The notes below the pieces were generated by a model, which was not told where the DNA came from, did no database searches, and worked only from the letters and a program-made list of their open reading frames with translations. Shown in pieces: positions 6,041-13,096 of a stretch of 13,096 nucleotides of DNA; within the stretch, counting starts at the first letter, position 1, and every line of letters starts with the position of its first letter. Origin of the DNA: Chloroflexota bacterium (lineage in GTDB: Bacteria > Chloroflexota > Anaerolineae > B4-G1); contig DSAR01000317.1 in NCBI GenBank assembly GCA_011046405.1, forward strand, positions 1 through 13,096, in the 5' to 3' direction. A program made the translations under genes and the position numbers.

Positions 6041-8104
6041 GTGAACGCGAAAAACGAGCGGAAACATTCACGGCAGCACAAAGGTAATGGACACGAGTCG
6101 GGAGGCGGACACGCCGAACACGCGAAAATGTTTCGGCGCAAGTTCTGGATCAGCCTGGCGTTATCGATCCCGGTCTTGATCTACAGCCCTACGCTCCAGG
6201 ATTGGCTGGGGTTCCAGGCACCGGCCTTCCCGGGCAGTCAGTGGGTCACGCCGTTGTTTTCGGTGGCGGTTTTCTTCTACGGCGGGCTCCCGTTTCTGAA
6301 AATGGCCGTTCCCGAACTGCGCCGGCGCCAGCCGGGGATGATGACGCTGATCTCGCTGGCGATCCTGGTCTCCTTCATCTACAGCCTAGCCACCCTCGTC
6401 GTTGAGGTGGGCGGTGCTTTCTTCTGGGAACTGGTGACCTTGATCGACGTCATGCTCCTGGGCCATTGGATCGAGATGCGCAGCGTGAGCCAGGCGTCGC
6501 GGGCGTTGGATGAACTGGCCCAGTTGATGCCCGATACCGCCGAGCGCATTCGCCCTGACGGCGAGACCGAGGAGGTGCCGGTGAGCGCGTTGGAAAAGGA
6601 CGATATCGTGTTGGTCCGTCCCGGTGCCAGCATCCCTGCCGACGGTGAGGTGAAGGAGGGCGAGTCGGAGGTCAACGAGTCGATGATCACCGGTGAGTCG
6701 AAACCGGTCTCCAAGGCGCCCGGCGACGAGGTCATCGGCGGGATCATCAACGGCGACGGCAGCCTGCGCGTGCGGGTGACGGCGACGGGTGAGGAGACCG
6801 CCCTGGCGGGCATCATGCGCCTGGTCGAGGAGGCCCAGAAGAGCAAATCGAACACCCAGGTACTGGCCGACCGGGCCGCCGGGTGGCTGTTCTACGCCGC
6901 CGTCGGCGTCGCCATCGTCACTGCCATCGCCTGGACGGTGGCGGCCGGGTTCGGCGTGGACGTCGTCAAGCGGGTGGCTTCGGTCCTGGTCATCGCCTGT
7001 CCCCACGCACTGGGGTTGGCGATTCCGCTGGTCGTCGCTATCACCACCTCGATGGCCGCCAGCAACGGCATCCTGGTACGCGACCGGCTGGCCCTGGAAC
7101 GGGCGCGCGAGATCGACGTCGTCATCTTCGACAAGACCGGCACCCTGACCAAGGGAGAATTCGGCGTCGTCGATATGAAGACAGTCGCGGGCTGGGACGA
7201 GGAGGAAGCGCTGGCGCTGGCAGCCAGCGCAGAGCAGGATTCGGAACACAGTATCGCCCGCGGAATCCGCCAGACGGCCGAGGAGCGGGGGCTGGCGCTT
7301 AGATCGCTCTCCGATTTCGAGGCGCTCAAGGGGCGTGGCGTGCGGGCCACGGTCGATAGTCGAACCGTCTACGTGGGCGGTCCCCGGTTGCTCGAGATGA
7401 AATCCACGTCGCTGCCGGATACCCTCCGCCGGTTCACGGAAGAAAGCAGCGAGAAGGGCCAGACGGTGATCTATCTCCTGGAGGAGACAGGTGAAGAGGA
7501 AGACGTGCAAGTCATCGCGGCCTTTGCCCTGGCCGACGTCATCCGTCCAGAGAGCGAGGAGGTCGTGCGTCGCCTGCACGAGATGGGCGTCGAGGTGGCC
7601 ATGCTCACCGGCGATAGCGAGGCCGTCGCCCGGGCGGTGACCGACGAATTGGCCATCGACCGGTACTTCGCCGAGGTGTTACCCGAGCACAAGGATCAGA
7701 AGGTGATCGAGCTCCAGGCGCAGGGCAAGCGGGTGGCGATGGTGGGCGACGGCGTCAACGACGCCCCGGCGCTGATGCGGGCCGACATCGGCATCGCCAT
7801 CGGGAGCGGGACCGACGTGGCGATTGAATCGGCCGGCATCATCCTGGTCAAGAGCAATCCCTTGGACGTGGTGCGGGTGGTCAACCTGAGCCGGGCCAGC
7901 TATCGCAAGATGGTCGAGAACCTGATCTGGGCGACCGGTTACAACGTGATCGCCCTGCCGCTGGCCGCCGGCGTCCTGGCCCCAATCGGGATCCTGTTAT
8001 CGCCGGCCGTGGGCGCGCTGTTGATGTCGTTGAGCACCGTCATCGTGGCCATCAACGCGCAACTGTTGCGCCGCCAGGATATAGTTTCTATCGACAACCA
8101 ATAG
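6041..8104 (+). CDS. copB: CPH-type copper-translocating P-type ATPase (CopB class)
   Basis: This 687-residue membrane pump starts at GTG 6041, with GGAGG five bases upstream; an in-frame TTG at 6023 is less likely. A His-rich N-terminus (five His in 27 residues, no CXXC domain) is typical of CopB rather than CopA. Eight membrane helices are visible. The actuator has 'TGES' (217-220). The ion site in helix 6 is 'CPH' (320-322), the CopB mark. 'DKTGTLT' carries phospho-acceptor Asp364; 'MLTGDS', 'GDGVNDAPAL' (569-578), the helix 7 'YN' (634-635) and helix 8 'MSLST' complete the catalytic and ion-binding set. The role is export of copper or silver from the cytoplasm. The nucleotide-domain motif usually written SEHP reads 'SEHS' (His403). 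No copper regulator gene lies nearby. A hairpin terminator follows 40 bases after the stop. Confidence 0.95.
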   Translation: MNAKNERKHSRQHKGNGHESGGGHAEHAKMFRRKFWISLALSIPVLIYSPTLQDWLGFQAPAFPGSQWVTPLFSVAVFFYGGLPFLKMAVPELRRRQPGMMTLISLAILVSFIYSLATLVVEVGGAFFWELVTLIDVMLLGHWIEMRSVSQASRALDELAQLMPDTAERIRPDGETEEVPVSALEKDDIVLVRPGASIPADGEVKEGESEVNESMITGESKPVSKAPGDEVIGGIINGDGSLRVRVTATGEETALAGIMRLVEEAQKSKSNTQVLADRAAGWLFYAAVGVAIVTAIAWTVAAGFGVDVVKRVASVLVIACPHALGLAIPLVVAITTSMAASNGILVRDRLALERAREIDVVIFDKTGTLTKGEFGVVDMKTVAGWDEEEALALAASAEQDSEHSIARGIRQTAEERGLALRSLSDFEALKGRGVRATVDSRTVYVGGPRLLEMKSTSLPDTLRRFTEESSEKGQTVIYLLEETGEEEDVQVIAAFALADVIRPESEEVVRRLHEMGVEVAMLTGDSEAVARAVTDELAIDRYFAEVLPEHKDQKVIELQAQGKRVAMVGDGVNDAPALMRADIGIAIGSGTDVAIESAGIILVKSNPLDVVRVVNLSRASYRKMVENLIWATGYNVIALPLAAGVLAPIGILLSPAVGALLMSLSTVIVAINAQLLRRQDIVSIDNQ

Positions 8105-8143
8105 CCATCCAACCCAATTCCAACGTGATGCAACGAACGCCAG

Positions 8144-8181
8144 CAGGAGTTCCAACCCAGTACGTCGGTTAAGAACTCCTG
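8144..8181 (+). terminator. Hairpin terminator after the copper ATPase
   Basis: CAGGAGTTC (8144-8152) pairs perfectly with GAACTCCTG (8173-8181), and AACC (8154-8157) with GGTT (8167-8170) extends the stem inside. The T-rich stretch TTTGTGTT follows. The U tract is interrupted, so efficiency is uncertain. It could also act as an operator, but its position supports a terminator. Confidence 0.6.
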
Positions 8182-8278
8182 TTTGTGTTACGATGATATT
8201 GATGTTGTGATTTCTGGAGGTTTTGGGGTCTGCGCTTGGCCACACGAAATCCTCAAAATTGAAGGGCTTGGAGGAGGC

Positions 8279-10432
8279 ATGGGGCAAATTATCAGAGATG
8301 GGCTAGAGATGGGACGACGAAGGCCGATGTTGATCGTCTTGGCGGTATTCATTGCCATCATCCTGGGCGGTCTGCTTTTGGGCGGGATCTTTGTCATCGC
8401 GAGCGATCTCTTGCTGGCGTTGAGGCCTATACCAAGACCGCAATTTGAGCCTAGCGTTCACCTGACACCAAGGGACGTGCGCCCAGGCGAATCAGTTCTG
8501 GTCGCGGGAGCCGATTGGCCACGGCAGGACGTCGTTTCTGTGTATCTGGAGGGGGTGTGGGACGGACAGACCGTCCAGCGGTCGTTGACCTCGACGATGG
8601 CGGAGGATGGAACGTTCGCTGTTCCGATTTCGTATCCGCTCGTTGAACCTTGGCCCAGGCTGGAGCGTGTGCAGGTCGTCGTCCATTCCTCGGCGACCGG
8701 TCAAGAGGTCTCGGTGGACATGACAGTGTTGGCTGAACCTACACCGACGTCCACATTCACACCGACACCGCTACCCACGTCTACGCCGACGCCCACCCCA
8801 TTGCCAACAGAAACACCCACGCCTACGCCCACGCCTACGCCTACGCCGACGGAGACGCCCACACCGACCCCATTGCCCAGCCCGACTCCAACGATCTCTG
8901 GCTGGCGAGGCGAGTATTACGACAACGTAAATCTTGTGGGATCGCCAGTGCTGGTGCGGGATGACGAGGCGATCAATTTTAACTGGGGCGCGGGCTCGCC
9001 AGCCCCCCGAATTCCCAACGATCATTTCTCAGTCCGATGGACCCGGAGCTTAAATTTCCAGCCAGGTCTGTATCGTTTCAACGTGTATGCCGACGACGGG
9101 GTTCGGATCTGGTTGGATGGGGAGTTGATGATCAATCAATGGCACACGGCCTCGGGCGAGATGTACTACGCCGAACGGGAATTGAGCGCGGGTGTGCACG
9201 ACCTGCGCATCGAGTATTATGAGGGGATCGGTGTCGCCCGTATCCACTTCTGGTGGGAGCGGATGGAGCGCTTTCCCGACTGGCACGCTCAGTATTTTGC
9301 CAATAGGGAGTTGGGCGGCTTGCCCGTCATCGTCCGCAACGATCCGGCGATAGATTTTGACTGGGGAAGCGGAGCGCCATCGGCCGGTATACCGGCCGAT
9401 TCCTTCTCGGCCCGCTGGACCCGTAACTTATTCTTGGAGGGGGGAACGTATCGCTTTCACGCCAACGCCGACGATGGCATCCGCGTATACGTGGATGATC
9501 GGCTGCTGATTGACGTGTGGAGAGACGGTATCCATCGTGACATCACCGCTGAACGTACGCTGGGGACCGGCGAGCACACCTTGCGCGTCGAATATTACGA
9601 GGGCGGGGGCGAGGCCTTCGTTCAATTCTGGTGGGAAAAAGTGCACGAATACCCCGATTGGAAGGGGGAATATTGGGACAATCGAGACCTGGCGGGACGA
9701 CCGCTTTTGACGCGCAACGACGAGCGAATTAACTTCAACTGGCGCACAGGTTCGCCGCCCGGCTTGCCCGACGATAATTTCTCCGCTCGCTGGACGCGCT
9801 CGGTTGATTTCGAGACCGGGACCTATCGCTTCCACGTGATCGTCGACGATGGTGTGCGCCTGTGGGTGGACGATCAACTCATCATTGATGCGTGGCGGGA
9901 TGGCCCGGCGCGTCATCTGACCGCGGATCTTCGGTTGTTCCAGGGTGAGCACGACCTGCGTGTCGAATACTACGAGCACCTGGGCGATGCCCGAATCCAC
10001 GTGTGGTGGGAAGAGGTCGTCGCCGAAACGTTTCCCGATTGGCGAGGCGACTATTGGGCGAATCGTTCGTTGACCGGCGCACCTGTTTTGACGCGCAACG
10101 ACCGGGTCATCAGTTTCGACTGGGGCGTGGGATCGCCCGCACCGGCGTTGCCCGCCGACGAGTTTTCTGCCCGTTGGCGGCGTATGGTGTCGTTCGATCC
10201 CGATATGTATCGCTTCTATGCTCGGGCCGACAATGGCATTCGGCTGTACGTCGATGGTGATTTGGTGTTGGACGAATGGCGCACGGGCACGGCTGACTCA
10301 CTCCATACCGTTGACCAAGCGATGCTGGGGTATCACGAGATCGTCGTCGAGTATTACCAGGCGTCGGGGGAAGCAGTGGTCGAACTGTACTGGCGCCCGC
10401 TCAGCGAGTGGCCGCCGGGACCCCTACCGTAG
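8279..10432 (+). CDS. Membrane-anchored surface protein with Thr-Pro stalk and four PA14 domains
   Basis: This 717-residue protein starts at ATG 8279, with GGAGG (8270-8274) four bases upstream; the frame is open further upstream, so the start is probable rather than certain. A basic N-terminus leads to a membrane anchor (about 16-45). An Ig-like beta domain (about 58-152, 'PRDVRPGESVLVAGADWPR') follows, then a Thr-Pro linker (154-205), then four tandem PA14 domains (209-327, 335-453, 461-579, 588-707). Each begins 'DW.g.Y..N..L.G.P' or similar and holds the core 'YRF....DDG.R...D...I..W', then 'eyYe..g.a...WW'. PA14 domains bind carbohydrate or other ligands in adhesins, toxins and glycosidases. 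The last copy has 'ADNG' instead of 'DDG', which may weaken metal binding. There is no enzymatic domain, so an adhesin or glycan-binding role outside the cell is the best inference. Confidence 0.88.
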   Translation: MGQIIRDGLEMGRRRPMLIVLAVFIAIILGGLLLGGIFVIASDLLLALRPIPRPQFEPSVHLTPRDVRPGESVLVAGADWPRQDVVSVYLEGVWDGQTVQRSLTSTMAEDGTFAVPISYPLVEPWPRLERVQVVVHSSATGQEVSVDMTVLAEPTPTSTFTPTPLPTSTPTPTPLPTETPTPTPTPTPTPTETPTPTPLPSPTPTISGWRGEYYDNVNLVGSPVLVRDDEAINFNWGAGSPAPRIPNDHFSVRWTRSLNFQPGLYRFNVYADDGVRIWLDGELMINQWHTASGEMYYAERELSAGVHDLRIEYYEGIGVARIHFWWERMERFPDWHAQYFANRELGGLPVIVRNDPAIDFDWGSGAPSAGIPADSFSARWTRNLFLEGGTYRFHANADDGIRVYVDDRLLIDVWRDGIHRDITAERTLGTGEHTLRVEYYEGGGEAFVQFWWEKVHEYPDWKGEYWDNRDLAGRPLLTRNDERINFNWRTGSPPGLPDDNFSARWTRSVDFETGTYRFHVIVDDGVRLWVDDQLIIDAWRDGPARHLTADLRLFQGEHDLRVEYYEHLGDARIHVWWEEVVAETFPDWRGDYWANRSLTGAPVLTRNDRVISFDWGVGSPAPALPADEFSARWRRMVSFDPDMYRFYARADNGIRLYVDGDLVLDEWRTGTADSLHTVDQAMLGYHEIVVEYYQASGEAVVELYWRPLSEWPPGPLP
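8738..8893 (+). repeat. Thr-Pro rich linker coding repeat
   Basis: This stretch encodes about 52 residues of Thr and Pro with occasional Ser, Leu and Glu (residues 154-205), built on a degenerate six-base unit of the type ACGCCC or ACGCCT. The purest part is near 8817-8850. It gives an extended, protease-resistant stalk between the membrane-proximal Ig-like domain and the PA14 array. Such repeats often change length by slippage. Confidence 0.85.
8903..10399 (+). repeat. Four tandem PA14-domain coding units
   Basis: The units are at 8903-9259, 9281-9637, 9659-10015 and 10040-10399, each about 119 codons with 7-8 codon spacers. Copies two to four share 'FSARW' and 'RND' or 'RNDE'; copy one has 'FSVRW' and 'RDDE'. 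The copies are clearly related in protein but have diverged in DNA, so the duplication is not very recent. Confidence 0.85.
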
Positions 10433-10453
10433 ATACAGTTTTCATCGTTGGCT

Positions 10454-10496
10454 CTGGCTCGGAAGCGCAGCGGCTTCGTCCAGGTTAGGGAGCCAG
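10454..10496 (+). terminator. Two-tier hairpin after the PA14 gene
   Basis: CTGGCTC (10454-10460) pairs with GAGCCAG (10490-10496), and inside it GAAGC (10462-10466) pairs with GCTTC (10473-10477). It starts 21 bases after the stop. No U tract follows directly (TTTTT comes only near 10521), so it may protect the 3' end or be a weak terminator. Confidence 0.35.
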
Positions 10497-10620
10497 CACC
10501 TGGATATCAATTTAGCCAACTTTTTACGCCGAAGTCGCTTTGCTTGATGCGCTAGCTATTTTACCTAAATTTAAGCGTCGGTTCACCGTGTCCAAAAGTA
10601 GTAAGCGTTCACCAGGAGAC

Positions 10621-10637
10621 AAAAAACCAGGTTTTTT
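10621..10637. repeat. A/T palindrome
   Basis: AAAAAACC, a single central A, then GGTTTTTT. The symmetry is perfect apart from the centre base. On the plus strand it could form a 7-bp hairpin with a three-base loop ending in six U, which resembles a weak terminator readable in both directions. Confidence 0.5.
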
Positions 10638-10648
10638 CACCAAAGAAT

Positions 10649-10669
10649 CGCTTTATCCATCGCAAAGCG
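10649..10669. repeat. Small hairpin next to the large inverted repeat
   Basis: CGCTTT (10649-10654) pairs with AAAGCG (10664-10669) around a nine-base loop, and it directly touches the left arm of the large inverted repeat. Confidence 0.5.
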
Positions 10670-10753
10670 GTATCATCTCAATAAACCGGGGCAAACTCGC
10701 TCGGGCCGGTCTCCTGACCGTGCCCGCTGTGGCTCGGTTTATTGAGATGATAC
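10670..10753. repeat. Large inverted repeat with a structured core, ending at the PRC-barrel start codon
   Basis: GTATCATCTCAATAAACCG (10670-10688) and its exact reverse complement (10735-10753) form a perfect 19-bp stem. The 46-base core folds again: CGGGC (10702-10706) with GCCCG (10722-10726) and CGGTC (10707-10711) with GACCG (10716-10720), with one bulged T and the tetraloop TCCT. The right arm ends on the base before the GTG start of the next gene. A miniature mobile element, a repetitive palindromic element or an mRNA leader structure are all possible. No target duplication or transposase is visible. Confidence 0.7.
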
Positions 10754-11824
10754 GTGCGGTGTGAGGGCGAGACGTGTGGCAAGTTGCATAAGGTGGTGAT
10801 GGATTCACACACCCAGCGGGTGACCGATCTGATCGTGGAACGGGGTTTTTTGCAGAAGACGGATCGCGTCATTCCCGTATCGGTCGTAGGGCGGACTGAT
10901 GAGGGCTGGATCGATCTCTCGATCGCCAAAGACGAGTTTGAGCGCTATCCCGAGTATGAAGAGGTGAAATTCACCCAGCCGGTGTCTGGATGGGAAGATG
11001 AGGAACAGTACAAAGCTCGAAATCGCGTCTGTTGGCACGGTCGCTATCGCCTGGTTTGCCGGGAACCGGTCGTGCCACGAGTCGAGCGAAAGCTTGAAGA
11101 GGGTATCGGTGAAGGGCAAGAGACCCTGGGAACCGGTACGCCGGTGCTCAGTCGAGAGGGGACTTTTGGCAAAGTGGACCACGTGCTCGTGAATCCGGCG
11201 AACGGCAAAATCACCCATCTGGTGGTGCGACGAGGCATTATCTCTTACTACCCCGTAATTCCCATGGATATGGTCAAGGAGATCAGTGCGGATGGCGTCT
11301 ACGTCGACGAAGCGGAGGAGACGTTGGAGAATTTACCGCTTTACCGGCAGCGGGACGACGTCGATACCTTGCTTGAATTGCAGGATCGTCTGGAAGAGGC
11401 CTCTCCCTTCGATTTGAGTGATGTTCAGGTGGAAGTTGACGATGGCGTGGTCACGTTGACCGGTCGGGTGCGCGATATAGCGGTTAAACGGTACGTCGAG
11501 GCGGCGGCTCGCGAGGTCGATGGTGTTATCGACGTCAAGAATATGCTGGGTACCGATACCGTCCTGGTAGCCCGGGTGGTCACTGCCTTGGCGGAAGACC
11601 CCCGGACCGATTTGGCTTCCATCGACGTGATTAGTGAACAGGGCGTCGTCACGCTCAAGGGGCGGGTGGATAGCGCCGAGATCAAGGCGGCGGCCGAGGA
11701 AGTCGCCTACCGGCAGGCGGGCGTCATCAGCGTGGTCAATGCTCTGGAGGTTGAAGCGGATGACGTGACCGAGTTGATTAGCCCGTGGTTGCTCGGTGCG
11801 ACCAATCCGTTTCGGGAACCGTAG
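10754..11824 (+). CDS. Protein with two PRC-barrel and two BON domains
   Basis: This protein has up to 356 residues. Domains: PRC-barrel 1 (about 6-80, 'GKLHKVVMDSHTQRVTDLIV'), a Cys-containing link ('VCWHGRYRLVC', 92-102), PRC-barrel 2 (about 122-190, 'FGKVDHVLVNPANGKITHLV'), BON 1 (about 205-265, 'VEVDDGVVTLTGRV') and BON 2 (about 271-333, 'VISEQGVVTLKGRV'). BON domains are lipid-associated modules of osmotic-stress proteins such as OsmY, and PRC-barrels are small beta domains in ribosome maturation and photosynthetic proteins. The combination suggests a stress or envelope-associated role, which is inference. There is no signal peptide. The GTG at 10754 touches the large inverted repeat, has no clear ribosome site, and a TGA lies two codons upstream. 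PRC-barrels normally begin some 6-10 residues earlier, so the N-terminus may have been trimmed. The stop is 35 bases before the next gene. Confidence 0.85.
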   Translation: MRCEGETCGKLHKVVMDSHTQRVTDLIVERGFLQKTDRVIPVSVVGRTDEGWIDLSIAKDEFERYPEYEEVKFTQPVSGWEDEEQYKARNRVCWHGRYRLVCREPVVPRVERKLEEGIGEGQETLGTGTPVLSREGTFGKVDHVLVNPANGKITHLVVRRGIISYYPVIPMDMVKEISADGVYVDEAEETLENLPLYRQRDDVDTLLELQDRLEEASPFDLSDVQVEVDDGVVTLTGRVRDIAVKRYVEAAAREVDGVIDVKNMLGTDTVLVARVVTALAEDPRTDLASIDVISEQGVVTLKGRVDSAEIKAAAEEVAYRQAGVISVVNALEVEADDVTELISPWLLGATNPFREP

Positions 11825-11859
11825 TAAGCGCTTTGAAGGATGGGCTGGGATAGTTATCT

Positions 11860-12864
11860 GTGAAACGTCGGTGTTTGTTTTGGTTGTTGATCCTCGCGTT
11901 TGTCGTCGTCGTATTCAGCCGGTTTAGCGAGATCGAGAACCTGGTTCGAACTTTATCCCATGGACGGTGGACGTGGGTGGCGGCGGCGCTCTTTTTACAG
12001 GCGCTTTACTATCTCGTGTACACGGGGCTTTATCAGGCTGCTTTTTCGGTGGCGGCAGTTCAGAGCCGGTTCTGGGATATTCTGCCGGTGGTGTTCGCCG
12101 CTCTTTTCGTGAACGTGAGTGCGCCTGTGGCCAACGTCGGTGGGGCAGCCTTATTCATCGATGACGCTGTCCAGCGAGGGGAGTCTGGGTCGCGGGCGGC
12201 GGCGGCCGTCATATTGGCCTTGGCGACAGAGATAGGCACCTTTATCTTGCCGTTGCTGGTGGGGCTTATCAGCTTGAGTTCTTGGCGTGAACTGGCGTTT
12301 TACGAGATTATAGGCGCCTTGTTGGTCCTGCTGACGGCCGTCGCCTTGGCCGGCTTGCTGTTGTTGGGGCGATGGGGGCAGGCGCGCTTGCGTCAGTTCT
12401 TGACCGCTGTAAGACGCATAGTCAACTGGGCCGTCGATAAGCTCAATCGCCCGGCGCTCCTAAGTGAGCATTGGGCCGAGAACAATGCGCAAGAGTTCGC
12501 GGGAGCGGCCGACGCCTTATTCAACCATCCCAAACACCTGGCTTATACGGCGTCGATAGGCTTGTTGGCCCACGGTGTCAATATGGCCTGTCTGTATGCT
12601 TTGATCCTCGCTTTCTATCAGCCTGTCGGTTTGCGTGCCTTGTTTGCCGGTTACGCTATGGCGGTGACGTTTCGGATTGTCTCCATCACGCCCCAGGGAG
12701 CCGGTGTGGCGGAAGGTGTGATCGCCCTGGTCTACGCCTCGTTGGGGGCGCCCGACGCCCAGGCCGTCGCTATCGCCCTGACCTTTCGCGGGATCTCCAT
12801 CTGGCTGCCGGTGGTCATCGGGTTTTTTCTCCTCCAGCAGGTTAGAGCATTCAAGGATCGTTGA
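11860..12864 (+). CDS. Flippase-like integral membrane protein (LPG synthase transmembrane / UPF0104 family)
   Basis: This 334-residue protein has about seven to eight membrane helices (roughly 5-20, 37-57, 73-90, 112-138, 148-170, 229-252, 258-276, 303-325). Family marks are 'VNVSAPVANVGGAALFIDDA' near 85-104, where related proteins have a Pro-Gly rich motif with a following acidic residue, and 'ITPQGAGVAEGVIALVYASL' near 276-295, corresponding to the family's 'GlGv.E' signature. The family includes the flippase half of MprF and AglD-like proteins that move lipids or lipid-linked sugars across the inner membrane. No aminoacyl-transferase domain follows, so it is the stand-alone form and its substrate is unknown. 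The start GTG 11860 has only a weak GGGA ribosome site nine bases before it. It is probably co-transcribed with the PRC-barrel gene 35 bases upstream. Confidence 0.85.
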   Translation: MKRRCLFWLLILAFVVVVFSRFSEIENLVRTLSHGRWTWVAAALFLQALYYLVYTGLYQAAFSVAAVQSRFWDILPVVFAALFVNVSAPVANVGGAALFIDDAVQRGESGSRAAAAVILALATEIGTFILPLLVGLISLSSWRELAFYEIIGALLVLLTAVALAGLLLLGRWGQARLRQFLTAVRRIVNWAVDKLNRPALLSEHWAENNAQEFAGAADALFNHPKHLAYTASIGLLAHGVNMACLYALILAFYQPVGLRALFAGYAMAVTFRIVSITPQGAGVAEGVIALVYASLGAPDAQAVAIALTFRGISIWLPVVIGFFLLQQVRAFKDR

Positions 12865-12866
12865 TA

Positions 12867-12956
12867 GTAACTGCTGCTCAGGCCAGTCCCTTGCTGTGAT
12901 GGAGAGTGGGGGCCCCCGCCCATCCGCTGCAAACGGACGATAGGCTGAGTAGTTAC
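12867..12956 (+). other. Hairpin region after the flippase-like gene
   Basis: An outer stem pairs GTAACT (12867-12872) with AGTTAC (12951-12956) and CTCAG (12877-12881) with CTGAG (12945-12949). An inner hairpin pairs GATGG (12898-12902) with CCATC (12920-12924) and continues with a G/C-rich stem around GGGGGCCCCC. There is no U tract, so it may be a factor-dependent end or simply a processed 3' structure. Confidence 0.4.
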
Positions 12957-12969
12957 AAAAGTTCACGGT

Positions 12970-12997
12970 TTGGCACGATTTGTGTAAAAATTTTAAT
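12970..12997 (+). promoter_or_regulatory. Possible promoter for a gene beyond the window
   Basis: TTGGCA (12970-12975) and TTTAAT (12992-12997) are 16 bases apart, each one base from the sigma-70 consensus, in an AT-rich stretch. No gene begins before position 13096, so its target is not seen. Confidence 0.35.
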
Positions 12998-13096
12998 GCG
13001 TACCTCAATTTTTATCCGTGTTCTCGGTGGCTCTGTGCTAAGATGACCTTTTTTGGCTCTCTGGTAGTTCGCCTGGTTGGCTTAGCAAGTGGTCAA

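Larger units (their letters stand above)
10433..10753. other. Gene-free, palindrome-rich intergenic region
   Basis: There is no credible gene in these 321 bases. They are less GC-rich than the flanking genes and contain, in order, a two-tier hairpin, an A/T palindrome, a small GC hairpin and a large inverted repeat, listed separately. TTCACC occurs three times (10582, 10608, 10636). A weak promoter-like pair, TTGATG (10544) and TAAATT (10566) at 16 bases, exists but is not convincing. Confidence 0.6.

Noticed and set aside
6386..7579. A 397-residue open frame on the minus strand opposite the copper ATPase.
   Set aside because: It is the antisense shadow of a GC-rich, well conserved gene; its product is rich in His, Asp, Gly and Arg with no domain and no ribosome site.
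8738..8893. Short direct repeats that could be taken for a CRISPR array or a non-coding microsatellite.
   Set aside because: The unit is six bases, in frame, and encodes a Thr-Pro linker between protein domains.
10582..10641. Three TTCACC hexamers spaced 26 and 28 bases apart as operator sites.
   Set aside because: Six-base matches are too short, and their flanks are not conserved with each other.
10540..10764. A 74-residue frame across the palindromic region.
   Set aside because: It reads through both palindromes and the large inverted repeat, has no ribosome site, and its protein resembles nothing I know.

Overview
The window looks like chromosomal DNA from a Chloroflexota bacterium, probably Anaerolineae or a close relative. 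This rests on moderately high GC, GTG starts with strong AGGAGG ribosome sites, a surface protein with a Thr-Pro linker and tandem PA14 domains, and a secreted-protein remnant ending in a 'VWLPLVMSN' type tail. The assignment is inferred from gene style; no marker gene is present.

Positions 1-3058 are a gene graveyard with one intact gene. On the minus strand lie a 5'-truncated ilvD piece, running off the left edge, and a VapC-type PIN toxin remnant that has lost its catalytic Asp. Next is an intact cold-shock protein gene with promoter, long leader, ribosome site and terminator all visible. On the plus strand follow a broken ABC exporter (ATPase without Walker A and with several frame breaks, running in frame into an ABC-2 permease), a frameshifted DsrE-like gene that still has a good promoter, a C-terminal scrap probably from an FprA-type flavoprotein, and a frameshifted gene of unknown family.

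Positions 3067-8181 hold a two-component system (PilJ/NarX-like sensor with HAMP, GAF and HisKA_3 domains, plus a NarL/LuxR-type regulator), a 3' fragment of a secreted fibronectin-III-like protein, and an intact CPH-type copper P-type ATPase (CopB class) closed by a hairpin terminator. Flavoprotein and DsrE remnants next to a NarX-like sensor suggest a past redox or nitrogen-oxide theme, but this is inference.

Positions 8279-12864 are envelope genes: a membrane-anchored protein with a Thr-Pro stalk and four PA14 domains, a 321-base intergenic region rich in palindromes and ending in a 19-bp perfect inverted repeat that abuts the next start codon, a double PRC-barrel/double BON protein, and a flippase-like (LPG synthase transmembrane, UPF0104) membrane protein. 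The last 232 bases carry a hairpin region and a possible promoter facing out of the window.

I see no CRISPR array, RNA gene, transposase or clear defence system. The most unusual features are the density of decayed genes around an intact cold-shock gene, the large inverted repeat at the start of the PRC-barrel gene, and a hairpin with a seven-U loop in the cold-shock leader.
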